Positions 1 through 5,626 of a stretch of 6,648 nucleotides of DNA are shown here, piece after piece (within the stretch, counting starts at the first letter, position 1; every line of letters begins with the position of its first letter). The position numbers and the translations under genes are program-made. Where the stretch lies: positions 1 to 6,648 of the forward strand of contig JALRIQ010000042.1 of assembly GCA_023277325.1 (NCBI GenBank). Reading direction: 5' to 3'. The notes under the pieces were generated by a model. That model was not told the origin of the DNA and did no database searches. It saw only the letters and a program-made list of their open reading frames with translations. This stretch comes from Bacteroidia bacterium (GTDB lineage: Bacteria; Bacteroidota; Bacteroidia; UBA8524).

Positions 1-322
1 CTTCAAGGTTTTTAGCCAAGGTATGGACTTCATCACCAATACAATCACTGGCAAAGTAGACAGGCGCTCCGGTTAATTCTTTTAAGTGATCTACCAGGTG
101 ACCGAGAGAGAATTTATCTTCTGGCCCTTCTTTCGGACGACCTAAATGCGACATCAATACAACAGATCCGCCATCATTAAGAATTTTATTGATGGTTGGA
201 AGGGTAGCACGCATCCGCGCATCATCGGTGATGGCAAGCGTTTGTTTGTCTAATGGTACGTTGAAATCAACACGAATTAAGGCACGTTTTCCCGCGAAAG
301 AAAAGCTGTCAATGGTTTTCAT
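1..322 (-). CDS. pgk: phosphoglycerate kinase, N-terminal part (runs off the left edge)
   Basis: Phosphoglycerate kinase is the cytoplasmic glycolytic enzyme that moves a phosphate between 1,3-bisphosphoglycerate and ADP. The 107 residues visible here are the start of the N-terminal, 3-phosphoglycerate-binding domain. RVDFNVP at residues 17-23 carries the substrate-binding Asp19 and Asn21. Arg36 sits in the TDDAR segment, and SHLGRP at 58-63 carries His59 and Arg62. The family is usually about 395 residues, so roughly three quarters lies beyond base 1. I chose the ATG at 322 because MKTIDSF...[14 protein letters not shown] begins where Bacteroidota homologues usually do. An in-frame ATG at 376 would add 18 residues; an AAGGAG lies only 2 nt before it, which is too close for a good ribosome site. 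The gene is divergent from the Rieske gene. No frameshift or missing residue is visible. Confidence 0.97.
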   Translation of the reverse strand, partial: MKTIDSFSFAGKRALIRVDFNVPLDKQTLAITDDARMRATLPTINKILNDGGSVVLMSHLGRPKEGPEDKFSLGHLVDHLKELTGAPVYFASDCIGDEVHTLAKNLE

Positions 323-409
323 GCTGCGAAAATAAGGATTGTTTTTAATTCCGTCTTTGTAAAAACCCTTCTGCATTGCTCCTTTTCAGGGGTTTATAAT
401 CTTTATAGA
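323..409. promoter_or_regulatory. divergent intergenic region between pgk and the Rieske gene
   Basis: These 87 bp must hold the start signals for two divergent genes. On the plus strand TAATCTTTA (397-405) loosely resembles the Bacteroidota -7 box (TAnnTTTG). A TTTG lies at 356-359, but 37 bp away, which is too far to be the matching -33 element. On the minus strand a TATTTTCG-like string just upstream of the pgk ATG differs from the -7 consensus at one position, but it would leave almost no leader. No promoter can be assigned with confidence. Confidence 0.3.
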
Positions 410-805
410 ATGGATGGACAGGCATTTACTGATTCTGTATATTGCCTTCAAATGGCATCACTGAACTGGATAAAAATCTACGACTTTAAAAATCATGGAC
501 CCGAACCCCAAAAGCGAGGTAGTGTTCGTGTAATCAATATCGACGATAAGCGAATTTGCCTTGCCCGGACAGATAAAGGCTATTTCGCCATGAATAACCG
601 TTGTCCCCATGCAGGTGCCTGGCTCGGCGAAGGCTGGTGCGAAGGCGATCATGTGGTTTGTCCGGTACACCGTTGGAAATACAATGTCGAAAACGGACGA
701 GGTGCTCCAGGCCAGGGAGATTATGTCGATACCTTTCCAACCCGCGAAACCGAGGAAGGGGTATTTATCGGATTGAAAAAAGATCCTTGGTGGAAGATAT
801 GGTGA
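410..805 (+). CDS. Rieske [2Fe-2S] ferredoxin-like protein
   Basis: This is a small, soluble, cytoplasmic Rieske-type protein expected to bind a [2Fe-2S] cluster through two Cys and two His and to act as an electron carrier. The motif is complete: C65-P-H67, 16 residues, then C84-P-V-H87, within NNRCPHAGAWL and VVCPVHRWKYN. The usual closing segment follows (GRGAPGQGDYVDTFPTRETEEGVFIGL). The protein ends in an aromatic/basic tail, DPWWKIW. It has no signal peptide or membrane helix, so it is not a cytochrome bc1/b6f Rieske subunit; a nitrite-reductase NirD-like or dioxygenase-ferredoxin-like carrier fits better. It has no oxygenase or reductase neighbour, so the partner is unknown. I give the longest ATG form. 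The in-frame ATG at 452 (MASLNWIKIYDF...) is at least as likely, because family members usually begin close to the WIKI segment and the first 14 residues look unrelated. Neither start has a clear ribosome site. Confidence 0.9.
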   Translation: MDGQAFTDSVYCLQMASLNWIKIYDFKNHGPEPQKRGSVRVINIDDKRICLARTDKGYFAMNNRCPHAGAWLGEGWCEGDHVVCPVHRWKYNVENGRGAPGQGDYVDTFPTRETEEGVFIGLKKDPWWKIW

Positions 806-808
806 GAT

Positions 809-836
809 GGACCACGGTCGACAGACCATAGTCCAC
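809..836. repeat. degenerate 7-bp tandem repeat that can fold as a hairpin
   Basis: Four consecutive heptamers read GGACCAC, GGTCGAC, AGACCAT and AGTCCAC, giving a consensus close to RGWCCAY; a fifth, weaker unit (AGTGGCT) follows. The tract begins 3 nt after the Rieske stop codon. Bases 808-819 can pair with 824-835 around the loop GACA. In RNA copied from the plus strand this stem has two C-A mismatches. In RNA copied from the minus strand the same positions become G-U pairs, so that stem is continuous. No T-run follows on the plus strand, so a standard intrinsic terminator is not supported. Confidence 0.6.
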
Positions 837-930
837 AGTGGCTTGAAACGTGAGCTTTAGTTGAATTTATTACTAGACAGAAAGCATTACAAGCAAGCCT
901 TTCGTGTTTTTCGATAAAAATAATTCAGAA

Positions 931-965
931 TTTGACGGATTAGTTTGTATTTGTCTTATGATTTG
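931..965 (+). promoter_or_regulatory. possible Bacteroidota-type promoter for the 990-2959 gene pair
   Basis: TTTG at 931-934 could be a -33 element and TATGATTTG at 957-965 a -7 element (consensus TAnnTTTG, here with one extra base). They are separated by 22 bp. Transcription would begin near 971 and leave an AT-rich leader of about 20 nt without a Shine-Dalgarno, as is common in this phylum. Several other TTTG strings lie nearby (944-947, 967-970), so the exact elements are uncertain. Bases 837-930 show nothing else recognisable. Confidence 0.35.
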
Positions 966-989
966 ATTTGATATAAAAATTTATAAGCA

Positions 990-1430
990 ATGAAAAAAAT
1001 CTTATTTCTATTTACGCTCCTATTAGCTGGTATAGCTAATGCGCAAACGCCTGTCATTATTCACGGCACAGGCTCTTTATTGTTTTTTGACGTAAATCCG
1101 TCAGGGGATTATTTTGAAATTAGTTCGCCAGAAATTTGGCTGAATAGTGATGGTTCTCAGACATTTAAGACTCCTGTGTTTAATCCAGTATTACCACCTA
1201 TGGATGAGGAAGGTGTACCGATGCCAAACGAGTGGATAACTTGTGCTGCAGGTCAGCATTATGCGCAATCACCAGGAGCACATGCCGTTTGCGGTCCAAC
1301 AAAGGTTGATTTATTGCCGGGTGGAGACAAAAGAATGAGTTGCAATAACCTTGATGCATGGTTGTGTAAACTAGAAACTTTTATGTTAGATGGAACCCCA
1401 GTTACCTATTGGAACGGTATAGATTTGTAG
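990..1430 (+). CDS. small exported protein with four cysteines, function unknown
   Basis: I do not recognise this 146-residue protein. It begins with a clear signal peptide: KK at residues 2-3, a hydrophobic core (ILFLFTLLLAGI) and a signal peptidase I site ANA|Q after residue 18. It has no lipobox. The mature part of about 128 residues is rich in Gly, Pro and Asp. It has exactly four cysteines (85, 101, 118, 126), all in the second half, which in a periplasmic or secreted protein suggests two disulphides. No CxxC motif, membrane segment or known domain is seen. No T9SS C-terminal sorting domain is apparent; the protein ends YWNGIDL. It lies 8 bp upstream of the CxxC/propeller gene on the same strand, so the two are probably one operon. 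The ATG at 990 is the only start that keeps the signal peptide. Confidence 0.8.
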   Translation: MKKILFLFTLLLAGIANAQTPVIIHGTGSLLFFDVNPSGDYFEISSPEIWLNSDGSQTFKTPVFNPVLPPMDEEGVPMPNEWITCAAGQHYAQSPGAHAVCGPTKVDLLPGGDKRMSCNNLDAWLCKLETFMLDGTPVTYWNGIDL

Positions 1431-1438
1431 GATTTTAA

Positions 1439-2959
1439 ATGGCACATTATTTAAAATCAACGATTCTAATAATAGCTCTCCTAGGCGCAAGCTCAATTGG
1501 TTTTGCGAAATCTGGTTTCTTTGTTGCATATGTTAATCATGAAAACGTATGTAATTCTTGCTTAGAACCGATTAATGAATTTAGAGCAGATCTTATAAAA
1601 GAAGGAATTCCTTTTTTACTTTATGTAGACAATATTGATGATGAACTTAAGTCGGAGTTTATCAGAGATGTTGTCGGCATTGCTAACTTGAAGAGCGATG
1701 AACTTCTGAATGATATAAAGTTTGATGAGCTGTCTATCCCAAGGTCTACTAGCCATAGAATTATTTATCGTAGTGGGGGCTTAATTCAGTTTGATGAGCC
1801 TTGCCAAAAGTTTTTTGCGAGACGTCATAGTTTCTCATTGAAGCCTAAATTGGATTCATTCCAATTAAAAGGTAACTTCAATGGGTATAAAAACGCGTTA
1901 TTAATTTCTCATAAAATGAATGAGGATGTATTTATCGTGCGCGGATTTAGTCAAGAAAGTGTGCTGTTGTATTATTCGCGCTATACTGGCGAGGCAATTG
2001 ACTTGGTTGAAAAAATTCGGGAGAAAAACCTATTAAGTGAATATTACAATCGTTTTTTTGGAATAATTGCGGGTAAACGTTCATTTTCAATTAGACAAAG
2101 TCTATTTGAAGAAAAAAAAATTGGAAGAACGTATGAATTGGAACTAGAATGTCTTCAATTAGTTGACTCAAATAAATTTACCGCGGCATTCCGTTTTTCC
2201 ATGATTGGAGAAGATAGTCTTGTCTATCGACCTATTTTACTGGTAACTTTTCAGAATTCCCGGGTTTTTGAATGGCATATTGAGGATTTACGAACAGAAG
2301 CATTGAACTATAGAGTCTTGCTTTCTAGCGGCGACGATTTCTACACTATTGGCGACACGGTTTTCTTACCTGTATATTCACCATTGAAACAGACGACAGA
2401 CACATTATGGAATTTAGGTAAATTCGTCAAGTCAAATCATTTACTAAGGTTTGTTGGCATGTGTTCATTTTATGAGCCCAAAGAAAAGCAACAAATCCTG
2501 AACAGGAACCTTTACAATTATTTTTCGTCAAGAAAAGTTTTTTCTCACGAAGGTCAATTGGTAGTTAGTTATAATATGATGCCATTTCTATACAATCAAG
2601 GAAATCGCGTTATAAAAGTATTTCAAGAAAATACGGGTTTTTTTGATGACACCACGGACTTTAGTGAAGTTTCAAGGTTTATTCGCAATAACAAGGGAGA
2701 TTTAGCATTACCATATAATCATAAAATTTATTATTATCATTCAGGGTACGCAATTATTGCAAGTGAAAATAATGATAGAAGTTTCGCCATTTATGACTCA
2801 ACTTTTAGGCTTATAAAGAAAACGTATATGAAGGGAGTTGCGAATTCCTTTTACCCTACCCTTGGGGGAGAATCGCTGGTGTATATGAAGAGCTTCAAAG
2901 TTGACAAGGATCGACAATGGTTCGTCTATTTGATTGATTTTGATTCGGTTTTTAATTGA
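1439..2959 (+). CDS. exported protein with a thioredoxin-like N-terminus and probable beta-propeller
   Basis: This is a 506-residue hypothetical protein. Residues 1-23 form a signal peptide ending GFA|K. Residues about 25-120 look like a minimal thioredoxin-like fold: strand FFVAYVN, then C38-N-S-C41 at the start of a helix, strand IPFLLYVDN (57-65), a helix, then IPRSTSHRIIYRSGGLIQF, where the Pro could be the usual cis-proline. The remaining roughly 380 residues are rich in short beta-strands with repeated aromatic/Gly/Asp turns (for example DDFYTIGDTVFLPVYS and GYAIIASENNDRSFAIYD), resembling the six-bladed propeller proteins common in Bacteroidota. Blade boundaries cannot be set by eye. 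The likely location is the periplasm or cell surface, with a redox or binding role; both are inferred from fold. The start ATG is 8 bp after the previous stop, with no clear Shine-Dalgarno. The gene is AT-rich: bases 2041-2100 contain 17 G+C of 60. Confidence 0.8.
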   Translation: MAHYLKSTILIIALLGASSIGFAKSGFFVAYVNHENVCNSCLEPINEFRADLIKEGIPFLLYVDNIDDELKSEFIRDVVGIANLKSDELLNDIKFDELSIPRSTSHRIIYRSGGLIQFDEPCQKFFARRHSFSLKPKLDSFQLKGNFNGYKNALLISHKMNEDVFIVRGFSQESVLLYYSRYTGEAIDLVEKIREKNLLSEYYNRFFGIIAGKRSFSIRQSLFEEKKIGRTYELELECLQLVDSNKFTAAFRFSMIGEDSLVYRPILLVTFQNSRVFEWHIEDLRTEALNYRVLLSSGDDFYTIGDTVFLPVYSPLKQTTDTLWNLGKFVKSNHLLRFVGMCSFYEPKEKQQILNRNLYNYFSSRKVFSHEGQLVVSYNMMPFLYNQGNRVIKVFQENTGFFDDTTDFSEVSRFIRNNKGDLALPYNHKIYYYHSGYAIIASENNDRSFAIYDSTFRLIKKTYMKGVANSFYPTLGGESLVYMKSFKVDKDRQWFVYLIDFDSVFN

Positions 2960-2974
2960 TAATAAATTGTAAAT

Positions 2975-3005
2975 GGGGCAATTCTAGATACTGCTCCTTC
3001 TTTTG
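2975..3005 (+). terminator. weak intrinsic terminator candidate after the 1439-2959 gene
   Basis: GGGGCA (2975-2980) can pair with TGCTCC (2992-2997) to make a 6-bp stem with one G-U pair and an 11-nt loop. The T-rich tract TTCTTTT follows directly. The stem starts 15 nt after the stop codon, which is a sensible place, but it is short and the loop is long. Confidence 0.35.
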
Positions 3006-3074
3006 TCCGCATACTCGCTCTGGACTTACACCATCGCTGCAGGCTTCATTGCACGAGTCTGTGGCCCACTTCTT

Positions 3075-3280
3075 CCGAGACGAACTCTAAGCTGAGCAAA
3101 CAAAAATCTGCGCTTTTTACCCCTTCGCATACGCTATGGCGCGCTCGGTCTGCAGGAAAATCTACTCCGCGACAATCTCTAAGCTGTGCAAACAAAAATC
3201 TGCGCTTTTTCTGCGTTAATCTGCGGGAAATACTGTTCCGCGACGAACTCCTAATTCGCGTCAAACAAGTTGCGCCTTCC
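3075..3280. repeat. three imperfect copies of a ~44-bp intergenic repeat
   Basis: Copy 1 (3075-3118) and copy 2 (3167-3210) are the same length and match at 40 of 44 positions by direct comparison; both end in ATCTGCGCTTTTT. Copy 3 (3238-3280) keeps the first 13 bases (CCGCGACGAACTC) and then diverges, with recognisable CAAACAA and TGCGC pieces. A further shared block, CTGCRGGAAA...TCCGCGAC, links copy 1 to 2 (3150-3172) and 2 to 3 (3221-3244), so the true unit is longer. Start-to-start spacings are 92 and 71 bp. TCTGCG also recurs at 3199, 3210 and 3220. The tract lies between convergent genes. A 91-codon minus-strand frame across it (3046-3321) has low-complexity content created by the repeats and is not called. 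I see no transposase or long terminal inverted repeat. Confidence 0.75.
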
Positions 3281-3371
3281 GTTAACGTCCGCCGAAGCTT
3301 TTTCAGCGCAGGTGGAGTCAAAAAAGGGGGTTAATTAATGTGCAATTAATATGAAACTACAAGCACAAGCC
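3281..3371. other. remainder of the convergent intergenic region
   Basis: Between the repeats and the minus-strand NHL gene there is an imperfect hairpin, CGCCGAA (3290-3296) with TTCAGCG (3302-3308), with one mismatch. There is also an AT-only hairpin, ATTAAT (3334-3339) with ATTAAT (3345-3350). Read on the minus strand, the AT hairpin is followed eight bases later by TTTTTT, so it could act weakly as a terminator for the NHL gene. Bases 3006-3074, left of the repeats, show nothing recognisable. Confidence 0.3.
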
Positions 3372-4589
3372 CTACTCGATATCCGTGCTCAGAACATAGC
3401 GGCAAATTCGTCCGTTGCCTTTGTCGGCTACGTAAACAATGCGCTTCATGTAGGCAATGCCGCTGGGTTCGCGGAAGTTGAATAAACCGCTGCCTTCTCC
3501 GCCGAAAGAGGTGATGATGAGTTTGCTAGCAGGGAAATTAGCGGGAGGTGTTACGCCTTCAAAGCCTTGGTTGGTAAACTGATAGAGCGAGTCTTTTTCC
3601 TGATCGATAACAAACAAGTATTCGGTATTGTCTGCTGCTACACAGATATCGGCAATGCGCCCAAAGCGGTAGGATTCATACAAAAACCGTGTTGCCTTGG
3701 TGGTGTCGAAATTGAGGTAGGCGGGTTTACCATCATACCGAACACCCAAATCAGGATCAAATTGGTATTCTATACCTAAACAAGCAAACTCCACAGGATT
3801 AATGGAATCGTATTGGGCAAGGAAAAAATCGCGGGAAGTATTGATGCCGAACAAACGCTGCGGTGGCCCGGCAAATCCATTCATGCCTTGAATTTTATAA
3901 CTCGACTTAATGCTCGGACTATTCGAGGTTAATCCATTGCTATTGCCCAGGTTATTGCCATCTTCATCATAAAACAAAACCGTATTATCTGGGAAAGCGA
4001 CTCCTGTGTTTGAGTTCGTTGGCCCGGTTCGTCCAATCATTAAGGTATTGTCGTGAAGGACAGTCAGGCCATTAAATTGAACGGCTACATCGGGTGCTCC
4101 GCGAAAGGAAGTAAACGCACGACTTAAATCATCAAAAGGTTGAATCAGTGTGTCAATAAAATAAGGACCATCGGCGGTGGCAGTATTGCTCAAACGATAA
4201 ACGGCTGCCACATTATAGGAATTCCCACCAACGGTAATGTCAAGTCTGCCGGAAACGTAGGTATGCAAACGGCGGTCTTGAGCAACTTCTTTGGCGCCCG
4301 GGATGGCAATGGTGCGAAACCTGCGGCCTGCCTGATCCAAAACATGTAGTCCAAAATCGTCGACCACATAAATCATCTCATCATAACCTGCGCAAACGTC
4401 TACCGGGTTGGAATATCCAGTGAAAAAAGGCTGCACTGGAACGTACCCCACTCCCGCAGGAATCAGGTTGGGGTCTATGCTTCCTTGAATGAAGATTTCT
4501 TTGATGGTATCATCCGATTTTTCGCCAAAGAAAAACTGGCAAGAACTCAGTGAGAGTAGCAAGGAAAGGCATAGGAGCATTTTTTTCAT
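3372..4589 (-). CDS. NHL-repeat beta-propeller lipoprotein
   Basis: This is a 405-residue lipoprotein. The signal peptide ends in a lipobox LSSC with Cys17 as the lipidated residue, so it should be anchored in the outer membrane or at the cell surface. The rest reads as an NHL-type beta-propeller. One blade is seen at about 58-92 (YSNPVDVCAGYDEMIYVVDD then FGLHVLDQAG), another near 308-340 (IADICVAADNTEYLFVIDQ). A textbook NHL blade closes the protein at about 370-402 (GLFNFREPSGIAY then IVYVADKGNGRICRY). The middle part (100-300) is more divergent and no catalytic residues are evident. NHL propellers usually bind proteins or ligands, so a scaffold or binding role is inferred. Its ATG overlaps the TGA of the upstream PorV/PorQ-like gene by 4 bp (ATGA, 4586-4589), implying translational coupling and a shared job with that barrel. 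The start is fixed by the signal peptide and the overlap. Confidence 0.88.
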   Translation of the reverse strand: MKKMLLCLSLLLSLSSCQFFFGEKSDDTIKEIFIQGSIDPNLIPAGVGYVPVQPFFTGYSNPVDVCAGYDEMIYVVDDFGLHVLDQAGRRFRTIAIPGAKEVAQDRRLHTYVSGRLDITVGGNSYNVAAVYRLSNTATADGPYFIDTLIQPFDDLSRAFTSFRGAPDVAVQFNGLTVLHDNTLMIGRTGPTNSNTGVAFPDNTVLFYDEDGNNLGNSNGLTSNSPSIKSSYKIQGMNGFAGPPQRLFGINTSRDFFLAQYDSINPVEFACLGIEYQFDPDLGVRYDGKPAYLNFDTTKATRFLYESYRFGRIADICVAADNTEYLFVIDQEKDSLYQFTNQGFEGVTPPANFPASKLIITSFGGEGSGLFNFREPSGIAYMKRIVYVADKGNGRICRYVLSTDIE

Positions 4590-5581
4590 AACATAGAAAA
4601 TTGAATGCCCACGCGGTGTATCTGTCCGAGGCGTTGTTTATGACTAAATCCGTAATCGATTCTGAGCTCACCAAATTTACGGCGCAATTTCACACCCATA
4701 CCAAGTGGTGGAAAGCCGCCTACATCAGCGCCGAATTCATAACCCGTCCGTAGAACCAATACTTTTCGCAGTACATATTCAGCACCGAAAGCAAAGGTTT
4801 CATTATTGTCGGTAGGGTGATTCAATTGGGTACTTATCGTAAGCACATGATTTTCTTTGCTGATAGGGTCAAAGGCCGCTCCAATCCGGAAAATGGCTGG
4901 AACCGAAATGCGTTCGAAACCACTCACCACTTCATCTCCGGTATGGCGCAATCGGGTAACTTCACCGTTTGGCTCCACATTAATTCCAAAATTGCTGAGG
5001 GTAACCGCGAAACGCGCGTTTTTCACTCCCACATTATAGCGAATGCCGAGGTCGAACATGACATTGTTCACCGAAACATCGGAATAGGCTTCTCTCCCGA
5101 ATTTTGCATTTACCCCAAAGGAAAAGGAGTTGGTGAGGATACGCGCATAGGTGAACCCCGTTAATGTGCTTTGACTTCGAAAAGTTCTTCCAGTTCCTTC
5201 TGGCTGAAATTCAGTAGTTTCATCCATCTCAGGTGAAGTAAGCACATAAGAGTAAACCCCCCAATAGGATGTTTGACCCGGACGGTAAATTGCTCCGATC
5301 GAACTGAGGTTAAATCCTGCGAAATAGCGGGTTTGATCAAACTGCACATGCATGCGCTCTTTGCCAACCTGGGTTATTCCAGCTGGATTCCAGAACATGG
5401 CCATGGCGTCGTCGGCCTGAGCGATATAGCTGCCTGCCAAGGCATTGCCTCGTGCATCCGGGTAAATTTTTAGAAACTGCATGCCAGCAGTGCCCGTTCG
5501 TGAATTACCGAAAGAAGGCAATACCTGCGCAATGCTGCTTGATGCAATTAGAAGGAAAACACATGTGAGCAGTCGATTCAC
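4586..5581 (-). CDS. PorV/PorQ-family outer-membrane beta-barrel protein
   Basis: This 331-residue protein has a signal peptide (residues 1-18, SIA|Q) and the N-terminal signature of the PorV/PorQ family: GTAGMQFLKIYPDARGNALAG (30-50), then AQADDAMAMFWNPAGI (54-69). The rest alternates short amphipathic strands and turns and ends with a barrel-type strand (HRVGIQFSML). Family members are FadL-like outer-membrane barrels. The best-known ones, PorV and PorQ, work with the type IX secretion system, but many Bacteroidota paralogues have no assigned role. This one is closer in length to PorQ than to PorV, and nothing here proves that it is either. It starts with GTG: upstream in-frame codons reach a TGA at 5621-5623 with no ATG, and GTG at 5581 gives an intact signal peptide. 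Its stop overlaps the start of the NHL lipoprotein gene. It lies 45 bp after the LutB-like gene, with no obvious terminator between them. Confidence 0.9.
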   Translation of the reverse strand: MNRLLTCVFLLIASSSIAQVLPSFGNSRTGTAGMQFLKIYPDARGNALAGSYIAQADDAMAMFWNPAGITQVGKERMHVQFDQTRYFAGFNLSSIGAIYRPGQTSYWGVYSYVLTSPEMDETTEFQPEGTGRTFRSQSTLTGFTYARILTNSFSFGVNAKFGREAYSDVSVNNVMFDLGIRYNVGVKNARFAVTLSNFGINVEPNGEVTRLRHTGDEVVSGFERISVPAIFRIGAAFDPISKENHVLTISTQLNHPTDNNETFAFGAEYVLRKVLVLRTGYEFGADVGGFPPLGMGVKLRRKFGELRIDYGFSHKQRLGQIHRVGIQFSML

Positions 5582-5626
5582 GGCACAAAATAAAGAAGAA
5601 AGTGGCGTATTAAGTTGAATTCAGCG

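Noticed and set aside
320..376. Upstream in-frame ATG at 376 for pgk, preceded by AAGGAG
   Set aside because: The spacing of 2 nt is too short for an effective Shine-Dalgarno, and the extra 18 residues do not fit the usual PGK N-terminus, which begins at MKTID.
458..829. Open frames antisense or out of frame with the Rieske gene
   Set aside because: The plus-strand frame has a complete Rieske CxH...CxxH motif; the others are shadows with no domain.
3046..3321. 91-codon minus-strand open frame in the intergenic region
   Set aside because: It spans the triple repeat, its translation is Arg/Leu/Ser-rich with repeat-derived pieces, and it has no recognisable domain or ribosome site. The repeat explains why the frame stays open.
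3334..3350. AT-only hairpin downstream of the NHL gene as a firm terminator
   Set aside because: The stem is six A-T pairs only, and the T-run starts eight bases later behind a C5 tract; too weak to call as a terminator.
2960..3371. Insertion sequence or transposon remnant
   Set aside because: Repeats are direct, not terminal inverted, there is no transposase fragment, and no target-site duplication could be identified.
5582..5626. Separate promoter for the PorV/PorQ-like gene (TATTTTG on the minus strand near 5587-5593)
   Set aside because: The box lacks a matching -33 element and would place transcription start at or beyond the GTG codon; read-through from the LutB-like gene is as likely.
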